29,532 bases of DNA from assembly GCA_043736395.1 (NCBI GenBank), contig JAYTCQ010000120.1:1-29532 (forward strand). Reading direction: 5' to 3'. Both the position numbers and the translations under genes were made by a program. Below the pieces are notes generated by a model. It was given only the letters and a program-made list of their open reading frames with translations. It was not told where the DNA came from and made no database searches. This stretch comes from JAFDVL01 sp043736395. GTDB taxonomy: Bacteria; Acidobacteriota; Blastocatellia; RBC074. Each line of letters starts with the position of its first letter. Position 1 is the stretch's first letter. Positions 16,067 to 22,772 of this stretch are shown one piece after another.

Positions 16067-17629
16067 ATGGCACAAGCTCTCACACTCGATCCTAAAGCTG
16101 TCATCGAAATTCACAGTCCCGCCACACTCAAAAAAATCGGCGAAGTGACGATTGATTCTGCCGCTGACGTACACGTCGCCGTAGCTTCTGCGCGTTCAGC
16201 ATTTCAGCAATGGAGTGCTTTGACGATTCCGCAGCGATCAAAAATTCTTCTCTCTGCGCGTGATCTTTTTCTCGCCAGGCAGGAAGAAATTATTTCTTTA
16301 ATCTGCGCCGAAAATGGTAAGCCTCGCCTCGAAGCTCTCGTAGAAATAACATACGTCTGCGATGTCATCACTTTCTACGCAAAGCAGGCAAAACGATTCC
16401 TCAAATCCGAACGCATCACTCCACATTTATTCCGCAATAAAAAAGTCCTTTCGCATTACGAACCGCGCGGCGTCATCGGCATGATTGCGCCGTGGAATTT
16501 TCCATTGATCTTAACCATCGGCGAATCTATCCCAGCGTTGATGGCGGGCAATGCTGTCATCATCAAACCTTCGGAATGGACTCCGTTGATTGCCAAGCTT
16601 GGCTGCGAAATTATGCAACAGACTTTCACGAATGCAGGATTGCCAGCAGAGATTTTGCAGATCGTGAACGGCTACGGCGAAACAGGTGGCGCGCTCACCG
16701 ACGAAGCCGATATGATTGCATTCACTGGCAGTGTCAAAACCGGAAAAATTATTGCGGAACGCGCCGCGAAAAGATTAATCCCTGTCAGCCTCGAACTTGG
16801 CGGCAAAGACCCGATGATTGTGCTGCGCGATGCCGACATCGAACGCGCCGCAAATGCCGCTGTGTGGGGCGCATTCACGAACTCCGGGCAAGTCTGTATT
16901 TCGGTGGAACGCGTGTATGTTGACGAATCCATCGCCGACGATTTCACGAAGCGCGTCGTCGAAAAAACTCGTGCGCTGCGACAAGGCGTTGATGCCTCTG
17001 AAGCCAATACTGACAGACGTGTAGACGTGGGCGCGATGACCTATCCCAAACAAATCGAAACCGTCGAAGATCACGTCAACGATGCGAAAATTCACGGCGC
17101 AAAAATTCTGACGGGCGGACAACGCAATCCGAATTTAGCCGGACGTTTTTATGAGCCTACGGTGCTAACCAACGTAGATCATTCGATGAAAATCATGACC
17201 GAAGAAACCTTCGGCCCCGTGCTGCCGATTATGCGCGTCAAAGATGAACGCGAAGCTCTGCGTTTGGCGAACGATTCGATTTACGGATTGAATGCGAGCG
17301 TCTGGACTAAAGACAAGGCGAAAGGCGAACGCCTCGCCGCGCAGGTCGTAGCCGGAATCACTTGCGTCAATGATGTGATGGTAGGATTTGCGGTAACGGA
17401 TGCGCCTTCAGGAGGACTGAAAGAAAGCGGCATCGGCAAACGTCACGGCGTAGCTGGCATCCGCAGATTTTGCCACGAACAGGTCATCATCACAGACCGT
17501 TTTGGATTAAAGCGCGAATTAATCTGGTATCCCTATTCCGCCAAAACAGAAAAGCTATTTTTACGTGCTCTTCGTGTGATGTTTTCCAATCGTTTGTCAG
17601 ATAAGATTTCATCTTTATTTGGCAAATAA
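16067..17629 (+). CDS. NAD(P)-dependent aldehyde dehydrogenase
   Basis: The 520-residue enzyme is of the ALDH superfamily. Visible motifs are MIAPWNFPLI (substrate/cofactor channel), KPSEWTPL, FTGSVKTGK (Rossmann loop), the general base Glu243 in LELGGKD, and the nucleophile Cys277 in SGQVCISVERV. EETFGPVLPI follows near the end. It oxidises an aldehyde to a carboxylate in the cytosol. The C-terminus runs about 40 residues past the usual core with a basic, amphipathic stretch (LRALRVMFSNRLSDKISSL) that could touch a membrane. AAAGGA precedes the ATG. The P450 gene starts 2 bp after the stop, so the pair probably acts in sequence, for example oxidising a terminal alcohol/aldehyde. A decayed copy of its 3' end lies at 19048-19119. 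Confidence 0.94.
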   Translation: MAQALTLDPKAVIEIHSPATLKKIGEVTIDSAADVHVAVASARSAFQQWSALTIPQRSKILLSARDLFLARQEEIISLICAENGKPRLEALVEITYVCDVITFYAKQAKRFLKSERITPHLFRNKKVLSHYEPRGVIGMIAPWNFPLILTIGESIPALMAGNAVIIKPSEWTPLIAKLGCEIMQQTFTNAGLPAEILQIVNGYGETGGALTDEADMIAFTGSVKTGKIIAERAAKRLIPVSLELGGKDPMIVLRDADIERAANAAVWGAFTNSGQVCISVERVYVDESIADDFTKRVVEKTRALRQGVDASEANTDRRVDVGAMTYPKQIETVEDHVNDAKIHGAKILTGGQRNPNLAGRFYEPTVLTNVDHSMKIMTEETFGPVLPIMRVKDEREALRLANDSIYGLNASVWTKDKAKGERLAAQVVAGITCVNDVMVGFAVTDAPSGGLKESGIGKRHGVAGIRRFCHEQVIITDRFGLKRELIWYPYSAKTEKLFLRALRVMFSNRLSDKISSLFGK

Positions 17630-17631
17630 TT

Positions 17632-18984
17632 ATGCGTGCTATAACTGCAAAAACTCCTCCTTCTCCTGACTCGAAACTACTGACCGGGATTATGCGCGAT
17701 TTTCAGCGCGATCCTTTACGCTACCTCACTGATTGCGCTCGTCAGCACGGCGATTTCGTCCGGGCTCGCTTTTTATACTTCCATTGCTACTTCCTCTTTC
17801 ACCCCGATCACATCGAAGAAATGTTGGTGACGCAAGCGCCTAATTTTATTAAAGGCGCTTCGTTTCGAACACCGCTGTTTGAGCGAGTCGTGGGGAATGG
17901 CCTGCTTTCCAGCGAAGGCAATTTCTGGAAGCGCCAACGTCGCTTGGCGCAACCTGCTTTTCATCGGCAACGGATCAATGCGTACGCCGAAACGATGGTC
18001 GAATACGCCGAACGTTCGACGACTTCGTGGCAGCAAAACACTTCACTTGATATTCATCAGGCAATGATGCAACTGGCATTGGAAGTTGTCGTCAAAACAC
18101 TTTTTGATACGGATATTGCGGATCAAGCCAGTGATGTTGGCGACGCCATGGAAATCGTTGTTGAGCCATTCAAATCACAGGCAACCTTCAAATGGATTTT
18201 GGATAATCGCTTCCCGACGCCAACTCGTCGTCGCTTTTATCGTTCCGCAAAAACCCTGGATAATATTATTTTCAAAATGATTCATGACCGTCGTCAGAGC
18301 GGCGAAGACCGTGGTGACCTGCTTTCGATGTTGCTTGAAGCACGTGATGAAGACGGCTCTGCGATGGATGATCAGCAATTGCGCGATGAGGTCATGAACA
18401 TTTTTATTGCCGGGCATGAAACGACAGCACTGGCCTTAACCTGGTCGTGGTTTCTGCTTTCTGAACATCCTGACATTGAAAGAAAATTACACGAAGAACT
18501 TGATTCAGTTCTTCACGGTCGCAGGCCGACGCTTCATGATTTGTCAGCCTTGCAATACACAGACAAAATTGTGAAAGAGGTGCTGCGATTATATCCGCCA
18601 GCCTGGGGATTAAATCGTGAAGCGGTTGAGGAATGTGAAATCGGAGGTTACCGCGTCGCGGCTAAATCACAGTTTTATGGATTTCAATGGGTGATTCATC
18701 GTGACGCCAGATATTTTCCAGAACCTGATCGTTTTATCCCTGAACGATGGACTGAAGATTTTGTGAAGCAATTACCACGCTACGCCTATTTCCCTTTTGG
18801 TGGTGGTGCGCGCCTGTGCATCGGAAATTCTTTTGCCATGATGGAAGCTGTCTTGATTCTCGCCACCATCGCACAAAAATTTCGCTTGCGACTATTGCCT
18901 GATCAGAACATTCATCCTGTTCCTTCGATTACGCTCAGGCCAAATCGGGAGATGATGGTGCAGGTTGAGAAAAGAGATATTTAG
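17632..18984 (+). CDS. cytochrome P450
   Basis: The 450-residue soluble P450 shows the full set of landmarks: the I-helix AGHETTA at about 259-265 (oxygen activation), the K-helix E316-V-L-R319, the PERW-type segment (FIPERWTED), and the haem loop FPFGGGARLCIGN with Cys396 as the axial thiolate ligand. The sequence resembles bacterial relatives of fatty-acid-hydroxylating CYP102/CYP4-like enzymes more than camphor-type ones, but the substrate is not predictable. No ferredoxin or reductase gene is adjacent, so electrons must come from elsewhere. The 2-bp spacing from the aldehyde dehydrogenase gene implies co-expression, suggesting a hydroxylation-to-acid route. Confidence 0.95.
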   Translation: MRAITAKTPPSPDSKLLTGIMRDFQRDPLRYLTDCARQHGDFVRARFLYFHCYFLFHPDHIEEMLVTQAPNFIKGASFRTPLFERVVGNGLLSSEGNFWKRQRRLAQPAFHRQRINAYAETMVEYAERSTTSWQQNTSLDIHQAMMQLALEVVVKTLFDTDIADQASDVGDAMEIVVEPFKSQATFKWILDNRFPTPTRRRFYRSAKTLDNIIFKMIHDRRQSGEDRGDLLSMLLEARDEDGSAMDDQQLRDEVMNIFIAGHETTALALTWSWFLLSEHPDIERKLHEELDSVLHGRRPTLHDLSALQYTDKIVKEVLRLYPPAWGLNREAVEECEIGGYRVAAKSQFYGFQWVIHRDARYFPEPDRFIPERWTEDFVKQLPRYAYFPFGGGARLCIGNSFAMMEAVLILATIAQKFRLRLLPDQNIHPVPSITLRPNREMMVQVEKRDI

Positions 18985-19047
18985 AATTTATGCTTCGGCC
19001 TGTGTAGACAAATGCACTGAAGCGCGGAACGCTATTCACTGATGAAT

Positions 19048-19119
19048 AAAAATCTATTTTCATGTGGGTTTGGTGTGATGTTTTCGAATCGGTGAGCTGA
19101 TAAAATTTCGTCGTTATTC
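19048..19119 (+). pseudogene. decayed copy of the aldehyde dehydrogenase 3' end
   Basis: Read in frame from 19048, this segment gives KNLFSCGFGVMFSNR, a stop, then ADKISSLF. It parallels EKLFLRALRVMFSNRLSDKISSLF at the end of the aldehyde dehydrogenase gene. At DNA level 19073-19118 matches 17574-17619 in about 37 of 46 positions by hand count. The copy contains an in-frame TGA and stops two codons before the original terminator, 2 bp short of the inverted repeat that starts at 19121. No more of the gene is found upstream of 19042. Confidence 0.8.
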
Positions 19120-19120
19120 A

Positions 19121-19147
19121 AGGTACGATAGGCGTCCCGCCTGTCGA
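19121..19147 (+). repeat. left 27-bp inverted repeat of the 19121-20819 island
   Basis: The repeat begins AGGTACGATAGGCGTCCCGC. Its reverse complement occurs at 20793-20819 with one mismatch in 27. The repeat is itself nearly palindromic (GATAGGCG-TCC-CGCCTGTC), so it resembles a REP-type hairpin. It starts 2 bp after the truncated aldehyde dehydrogenase remnant. Confidence 0.9.
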
Positions 19148-19211
19148 GTGATTAATAACGCCATGTTAACCGTGCTGCGCCTGTAATTCTAATGGTCAAA
19201 CACAAAGGTCA

Positions 19212-19511
19212 TTACTGAGAAGGTGGTAAAGAGACAGCTTCATTATCTATAATGATTCGTCTAATGGACTTTCGGGCATACCACACGTCATGCGATGTCT
19301 TCTTATCGCTATCAGATATATTAACAATTAACCAATCGCTATCCATATCCACAAATTTGCCTTTGATCGAATAGGGTATTTCGTCCTCGTAAGGAGTCAA
19401 ATAATCGAAAGCAACGATGATAGGTGTACCAGATTTAGGCAAGTCATGTTGCTTTTTTGTTTCGCATCCTACCAAGGAAATAAAAACAATTAAAATGATG
19501 TATTTTCGCAT
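19212..19511 (-). CDS. small lipoprotein of unknown function
   Basis: The 99-residue product starts at ATG 19511 (a TTG two codons upstream is less likely). MRKYIILIVFISLVGC is a lipoprotein signal with lipobox LVGC, predicting Cys16 acylation. The mature part (about 84 residues) has alternating hydrophobic strands (PIIVAFDYLTPYE, DWLIVNISD, IRRIIIDNE), consistent with a small beta domain. No family is recognised. It is the last gene of the inverted-repeat-bounded island. There is no clear Shine-Dalgarno sequence. Confidence 0.6.
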   Translation of the reverse strand: MRKYIILIVFISLVGCETKKQHDLPKSGTPIIVAFDYLTPYEDEIPYSIKGKFVDMDSDWLIVNISDSDKKTSHDVWYARKSIRRIIIDNEAVSLPPSQ

Positions 19512-19673
19512 AGTCAATGAACGTAATTATATGATGCTTATAAAGCTCAGCACTAGACTGACTAGCCCAAGTGTAACGCTGATAACTCCGAGGCTTCCGG
19601 CAACCCGCTCAACTGTAACTCATAACTACCTATGAACTTAGGTCAGTAATGTCAGATGTAAATTCAATAAGTC
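19512..19673. other. 162-bp noncoding gap between island genes
   Basis: This gap lies between the lipoprotein and the gamma-glutamylcyclotransferase-like gene. It contains a short CCGGAAGCC/GGCTTCCGG-like core near 19590-19602 and a GTTAC stretch that vaguely resembles an attC end. No paired L-box structure could be traced by eye, so it is left unexplained. Confidence 0.4.
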
Positions 19674-20168
19674 TTAGCTGAGTAATTTTAAATGTCGCGC
19701 TTCTCGATTCTTATCGGGGTCTGCTATAGGCTTAATTAATTCTAGCTTTCGGACATATGATTCTGGAAGATAATGTTCTCTTGCACCACTGATAACCAGG
19801 TCTTTGTACCAACTGTAAGGATTTAGGGTTTCATCAATTTCTGTTTGGTCTGCAACATATGTAAATGTTTCGATTATTTCATTTTCCGATTTTACCCTGA
19901 TTGTTATTTGGTTATAGCCTTTTCCCAATCCTTCAGCATCGTCAAGAGAACATTTTTCAGATTCGTCTATTTCATAAATAACACCTCGTACCTCATCTGA
20001 TTTATTGTTTGTGTAGAAGGCATCACATTTAGCCGAACCGTCAGTACTACGCTTATGAAATCGTAATGTGAAATTATTCAATGCTCCTGTTGAGAGTTTC
20101 GCCGCGGATGGGACACGTCCACGCAAGCGTTTAGTGTTCATGTTTGATCCATATGCAAAATATTTCAT
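19674..20168 (-). CDS. gamma-glutamylcyclotransferase/AIG2-like protein
   Basis: ATG 20168 is chosen because the product then opens with MKYFAYGSNM, the YGSN substrate loop that always sits at the N-terminus of this family. The longer frame to 20285 runs through the attC-like hairpin. The 164-residue protein has a candidate catalytic Glu79 in SLDDAEGLGKGY and typical strands VRGVIYEID and ETFTYVAD. Family members form 5-oxoproline from gamma-glutamyl amines or act on related amide bonds. The first 32 bases upstream follow directly from a GTTAGGT half-site, as expected for an integron cassette. Substrate is unknown. Confidence 0.85.
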   Translation of the reverse strand: MKYFAYGSNMNTKRLRGRVPSAAKLSTGALNNFTLRFHKRSTDGSAKCDAFYTNNKSDEVRGVIYEIDESEKCSLDDAEGLGKGYNQITIRVKSENEIIETFTYVADQTEIDETLNPYSWYKDLVISGAREHYLPESYVRKLELIKPIADPDKNREARHLKLLS

Positions 20169-20194
20169 GAGTAAAATCTCGTAATATGTAAAAG

Positions 20195-20283
20195 ACCTAA
20201 CAACACATTTTGCGAGCGCGTTGCAGTGGTAGAATTTACAAGTCGCCCACGAGCGACGCGCTTCGCAACAATGAATGTTATGC
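20195..20283 (-). other. attC-like integron recombination site
   Basis: Read on the minus strand, an 89-base hairpin starts with GCATAAC (20283-20277, containing the stop codon of the upstream gene) and ends with GTTAGGT (20201-20195), a perfect GTTRRRY R' box. Inside are L'' TTGCGAAGCGCGT (20268-20256) and L' ACGCGCTCGCAA (20221-20210). These pair over 12 bp except for one extra base in L'', matching the extrahelical base of real attC sites. The 8-nt spacers between R and L boxes are mostly unpaired. The orientation relative to the genes is correct for cassettes. No integrase gene is in the window. Confidence 0.6.
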
Positions 20284-20769
20284 ATTTTCTACAAACCATT
20301 GAACGTTTTGTATATCAGGGCTTTGATTACAGTAAAATCTGATAAACAGCCCATAATCATATTTTAATTCATTGATATAAGCCTCTAGTTTTTTCAAATC
20401 ACACGTGTCACAAACATTTGAAGTTGATTTTTTAATTTCAATAACTAAGTAATTTTTTGGGGTTCCTCTGATATGGACAATTATATCTGGATATACATAA
20501 CTTCCATCGGTTGATTGGCTGCGAGTGCAACTACGAGGCAATCGGAGCGTTTTAGGAACGTAATGATCTCTGTTGTACTCACAGTCAATATTATAATCAG
20601 GAAACTGACTTATGAGATAAATTGCCATTTGATGTGTAATTGATCGTTCGCTTGAGTTAACCTCAAATAAATGAGCATCATGTTTAAATAATTCCTGTAT
20701 AGCCTGTATGACTTTGTCTGCCAACAAACTATTAGGGCAATTATCTTTAATTTTATCTTGCCAGTACAT
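20278..20769 (-). CDS. PD-(D/E)XK nuclease-fold hypothetical protein
   Basis: The product has 163 residues from ATG 20769; a TTG at 20775 is an alternative start. The sequence YPDIIVHIRGTPKNYLVIEIKK carries a classical PD-(D/E)XK core: Asp95, then Glu111-Ile-Lys113 on the next strand. Upstream lie Glu41 in SSERSITHQMAIYL and IDCEYNRD, both typical of a widespread family of small predicted restriction-like proteins. Nuclease activity and any defence role are inferences. The stop codon lies inside the R'' box of the attC-like site. The start follows a GTTAGGC half-site (20786-20780) by about 10 bases, with no clear Shine-Dalgarno sequence, again as in gene cassettes. Confidence 0.75.
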   Translation of the reverse strand: MYWQDKIKDNCPNSLLADKVIQAIQELFKHDAHLFEVNSSERSITHQMAIYLISQFPDYNIDCEYNRDHYVPKTLRLPRSCTRSQSTDGSYVYPDIIVHIRGTPKNYLVIEIKKSTSNVCDTCDLKKLEAYINELKYDYGLFIRFYCNQSPDIQNVQWFVENA

Positions 20770-20792
20770 TATCAAATATGCCTAACATGAAT

Positions 20793-20819
20793 TCGACAAG
20801 CGGGACGCCTATCGTACCT
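20793..20819 (-). repeat. right 27-bp inverted repeat of the island
   Basis: This is the reverse-complement partner of 19121-19147, with a single G/A difference. On the minus strand it leads via ATTCAT into GTTAGGC (20786-20780), so it also looks like the 3' half of an attC site. It ends 2 bp before the asparaginase coding region (stop at 20822-20824). Confidence 0.9.
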
Positions 20820-20821
20820 TT

Positions 20822-21952
20822 TTATTTCTTCCGCTCGAACAGATGAACACTATCCACTAATCGCGCACTCGTTCCATCGTGCACAGTGAATTGTCCGCCC
20901 TTCCAAATACAAGCGCCGCCGTATTCGCCTTTTTTATTCACGGCATAAAAATTCAAACTAATGCTGGCGAGTTCTTCCAGATTATTTCCGTAGCGTGCGC
21001 AGACACGTTTGATCGCATCCATCGCGGCATCGGTTGGAGACATTCCGTGACGCATATTTTCGACTACGGTGTGCGCGCCGTTGATGTAGATGCATTCTTC
21101 GCCGCGTCCCGTCGAACCTGCCGCACCGATTTCGTTGTCCACGTATAATCCGCAGCCAATCAAAGGCGAATCGCCTACGCGTCCGGGGATTTTCCACGCT
21201 AATCCCGAAGTCGTAGTCACGCCGGAAATATCGCCGTTCGCGTCTACGGCTAAGCAATTAATGGTTCCGGTGGGACGATTGCGCAAGCGTTCTTCGGCGT
21301 AATTATTCCACGCAATTTCCTGCGGTTTCGCTTCGACCTGCGCAACTTTTTTTGTTCTCGCAGTCTTGTGCCAGCTTGGGCCCCAGTTGTCTTTGTCGTT
21401 CAATTCTTCTTTCCATTTCAGCCACAATTTACGCGAACTTTCCGTCAATAAATTTTCCTGTTTGAAGCCCTGTTTGATCGCAAATTTCAAAGCCCCTTCG
21501 CCGACAATCAAAAGGTGATCGGTATTTTCAAGCACGACACGCGCAACTTTTGAAGGGTTTTTGATCGTCTTCAAATTCGCTACTGCTCCGGCGCGTTTGG
21601 ATGGCCCGTGCATCACGCTGGAATCCAATTCGACTTCGCAATCTTCATTCGGCAATCCGCCGTAGCCAACGGAATCATCCAGCGGATCATTTTCAACCAA
21701 CTCAACTCCGGCGAGTACGGCATCCAACGTATCGCCGCCAGCCTTGAGAATTTCCATGGCTTTGTTGACGCAGTTGATGCCGCCATTGAGCGGTTTGCCA
21801 TCAGCTCCCATGTGATTATTGGAACTGGAAATGACTACCGGACGAGCCGCCGCCCATGGATTCGCCGAAGCTGTCGAAGCAATCAGCGGCGCGGTTAAGC
21901 CTGCGGCTACAGTATTCATAAGAAATTTACGTCGTTTCATTTCGGGGTTCAT
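20822..21952 (-). CDS. N4-(beta-N-acetylglucosaminyl)-L-asparaginase (Ntn hydrolase), Tat-exported
   Basis: The 376-residue protein begins MNPEMKRRKFLMNTVAAGL, a twin-arginine signal (Arg7-Arg8) with cleavage near ASA-NP. Family features are HMGADGKPLNGGINCVNKAMEIL in the alpha chain and the autoproteolytic nucleophile Thr230 in TGTINCLAVD. After self-cleavage Thr230 becomes the N-terminus of the beta chain. GVTTTSGLAWKIPGRVGDSPLIGCG and GAAGSTGRGEE form the substrate pocket. The enzyme hydrolyses GlcNAc-Asn linkages left from glycoprotein breakdown. The start is set by AGGAG 6 bases before ATG 21952. It is the last minus-strand gene of the glc/nif run and follows an inverted-repeat element. 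Confidence 0.94.
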   Translation of the reverse strand: MNPEMKRRKFLMNTVAAGLTAPLIASTASANPWAAARPVVISSSNNHMGADGKPLNGGINCVNKAMEILKAGGDTLDAVLAGVELVENDPLDDSVGYGGLPNEDCEVELDSSVMHGPSKRAGAVANLKTIKNPSKVARVVLENTDHLLIVGEGALKFAIKQGFKQENLLTESSRKLWLKWKEELNDKDNWGPSWHKTARTKKVAQVEAKPQEIAWNNYAEERLRNRPTGTINCLAVDANGDISGVTTTSGLAWKIPGRVGDSPLIGCGLYVDNEIGAAGSTGRGEECIYINGAHTVVENMRHGMSPTDAAMDAIKRVCARYGNNLEELASISLNFYAVNKKGEYGGACIWKGGQFTVHDGTSARLVDSVHLFERKK

Positions 21953-21966
21953 GGGTTTCTCCTAAT

Positions 21967-22039
21967 TGCAGAAGCCCGCACGCAGTAAGGGCGTCTTTTC
22001 ATAATGTAAAAGCGCCCTTTCTGCGTGCGGGCTTCTGCA
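21967..22039. repeat. inverted-repeat element, copy 2
   Basis: Arms at 21967-21993 and 22013-22039 pair over 27 nt with one mismatch. The loop adds a further CTTTT/AAAAG stem. The left arm differs from copy 1 (9763) by T to C in the CACG(T/C)AG segment, and the right arm carries the matching A to G, so pairing is preserved. It starts 3 bases after the stop codon of the 22043-22735 gene and ends about 8 bases before the asparaginase ribosome binding site. Confidence 0.92.
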
Positions 22040-22042
22040 TTT

Positions 22043-22735
22043 TTACTGCTGTTTCGGTTCTTGCGGAACCAGTTTTTTCACTGCTTCTTCTAAACCTTGC
22101 AAATGTTTTTCAGTTTCTGCGCCGTAGTCACGAAAGCTTTTCAGGATCGCGGATAATTCGTTATCGCGTACCTGCAAACGTTCCAGCTCTACTGTCACTG
22201 CTCTAAACCTGGCATCAAGACTTTCCTTGACCTGTTGAATCGCCTTGTTTTTGTCGGCGTACGGCATCCGGCTAACCTGTGCTTCAATGCCTTGCGGCGA
22301 CATCAACAAATCTAGATTTTGTTTTTCCGCGTCAATCACAGCGATGCGATCACGGAGCGTTTTCTGTTCGGCTTCATAACGATCAATCCGCAAATCTACA
22401 CGATTTAATTGCAGGATGTCGGTCTGCATTTGCTGCCGCGCATTCCCAGCACGGACTTCATTCACGAGGCTTTTGACTTCGTTCGTCAGGCTTTCCAACG
22501 CGCGAACTAACGCATCAGAAGAAGTCATCGGGTCAGTTCTCGGCCTCGGAACATTCGTCGCATCAATCGGTTTTTCAGTTCCCGGCGCGGGTTGCGAAGG
22601 CTGATCCTTATTTTCAATATCAATGATTTTGTCGAATTGTGTGGGCTGTTTGGTGGGGCGTTTGGTTTGCGCCAAGCTATCAACATTGAAAATTGTGAAA
22701 GCGAAAAATGCGAATGCAAAAACAAGGTACTTCAT
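22043..22735 (-). CDS. exported coiled-coil protein of unknown function
   Basis: The 230-residue product has a signal peptide ending SLA with Gln at +1. A Pro/Thr/Asp-rich linker (residues about 24-70) follows, then a long helical region from about 80 to 225 with heptad-like leucines and many Glu, Lys, Arg and Gln residues (ALVRALESLTNEVKSLVNEV, DRYEAEQKTLRDRIAVIDAEKQ). This predicts a periplasmic coiled coil. No enzyme motif is present. It follows the M28 peptidase gene by 37 bp and precedes the asparaginase gene, with the inverted-repeat element between. Function unknown. Confidence 0.7.
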   Translation of the reverse strand: MKYLVFAFAFFAFTIFNVDSLAQTKRPTKQPTQFDKIIDIENKDQPSQPAPGTEKPIDATNVPRPRTDPMTSSDALVRALESLTNEVKSLVNEVRAGNARQQMQTDILQLNRVDLRIDRYEAEQKTLRDRIAVIDAEKQNLDLLMSPQGIEAQVSRMPYADKNKAIQQVKESLDARFRAVTVELERLQVRDNELSAILKSFRDYGAETEKHLQGLEEAVKKLVPQEPKQQ

Positions 22736-22772
22736 ATTTTTTACTCACCGAATACTAAATATTTATCCAATG

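Larger units (their letters stand above)
19121..20819. mobile_element. putative inverted-repeat-bounded cassette island without transposase or integrase
   Basis: A 1.7-kb unit is bounded by inverted 27-bp repeats (26 of 27 matching). It contains three small minus-strand genes and one attC-like hairpin, and is visibly richer in A and T than the flanking operons. Its left boundary abuts a truncated gene remnant and its right boundary falls 2 bp before the stop codon end of the asparaginase gene. No transposase, integrase or resolvase is encoded, so any movement would need enzymes in trans. Mobile status is inferred from the boundaries and the cassette-like organisation. Confidence 0.55.

Noticed and set aside
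16492..16923. Open frame of 143 codons inside the aldehyde dehydrogenase gene
   Set aside because: It is rich in Cys/Arg/His, has no recognisable domain and is fully contained in a well-supported gene in another frame.
19148..19211. attC site after the lipoprotein gene
   Set aside because: GTTAAC and GCGTTATTA fragments occur but do not fit the GTTRRRY box or pair with each other; only the outer 27-bp repeat is supported.
19512..19673. Second attC site between the cyclotransferase-like and lipoprotein genes
   Set aside because: A GTTACAC-like end is present but no matching L-box pair or R'' box could be traced, so it is not called.
20195..20283. Ordinary rho-independent terminator
   Set aside because: The hairpin is not followed by a T-run on either strand, and its extra base and box layout fit attC better.
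20169..20285. Longer start for the gamma-glutamylcyclotransferase-like gene
   Set aside because: The extension would translate the attC-like hairpin, overlap the upstream gene and push the N-terminal YGSN loop inward; MKYFAYGSNM at 20168 is the family's usual start.
19121..20819. Complete insertion sequence
   Set aside because: The inverted repeats enclose no transposase, and no clear target-site duplication was found flanking them.
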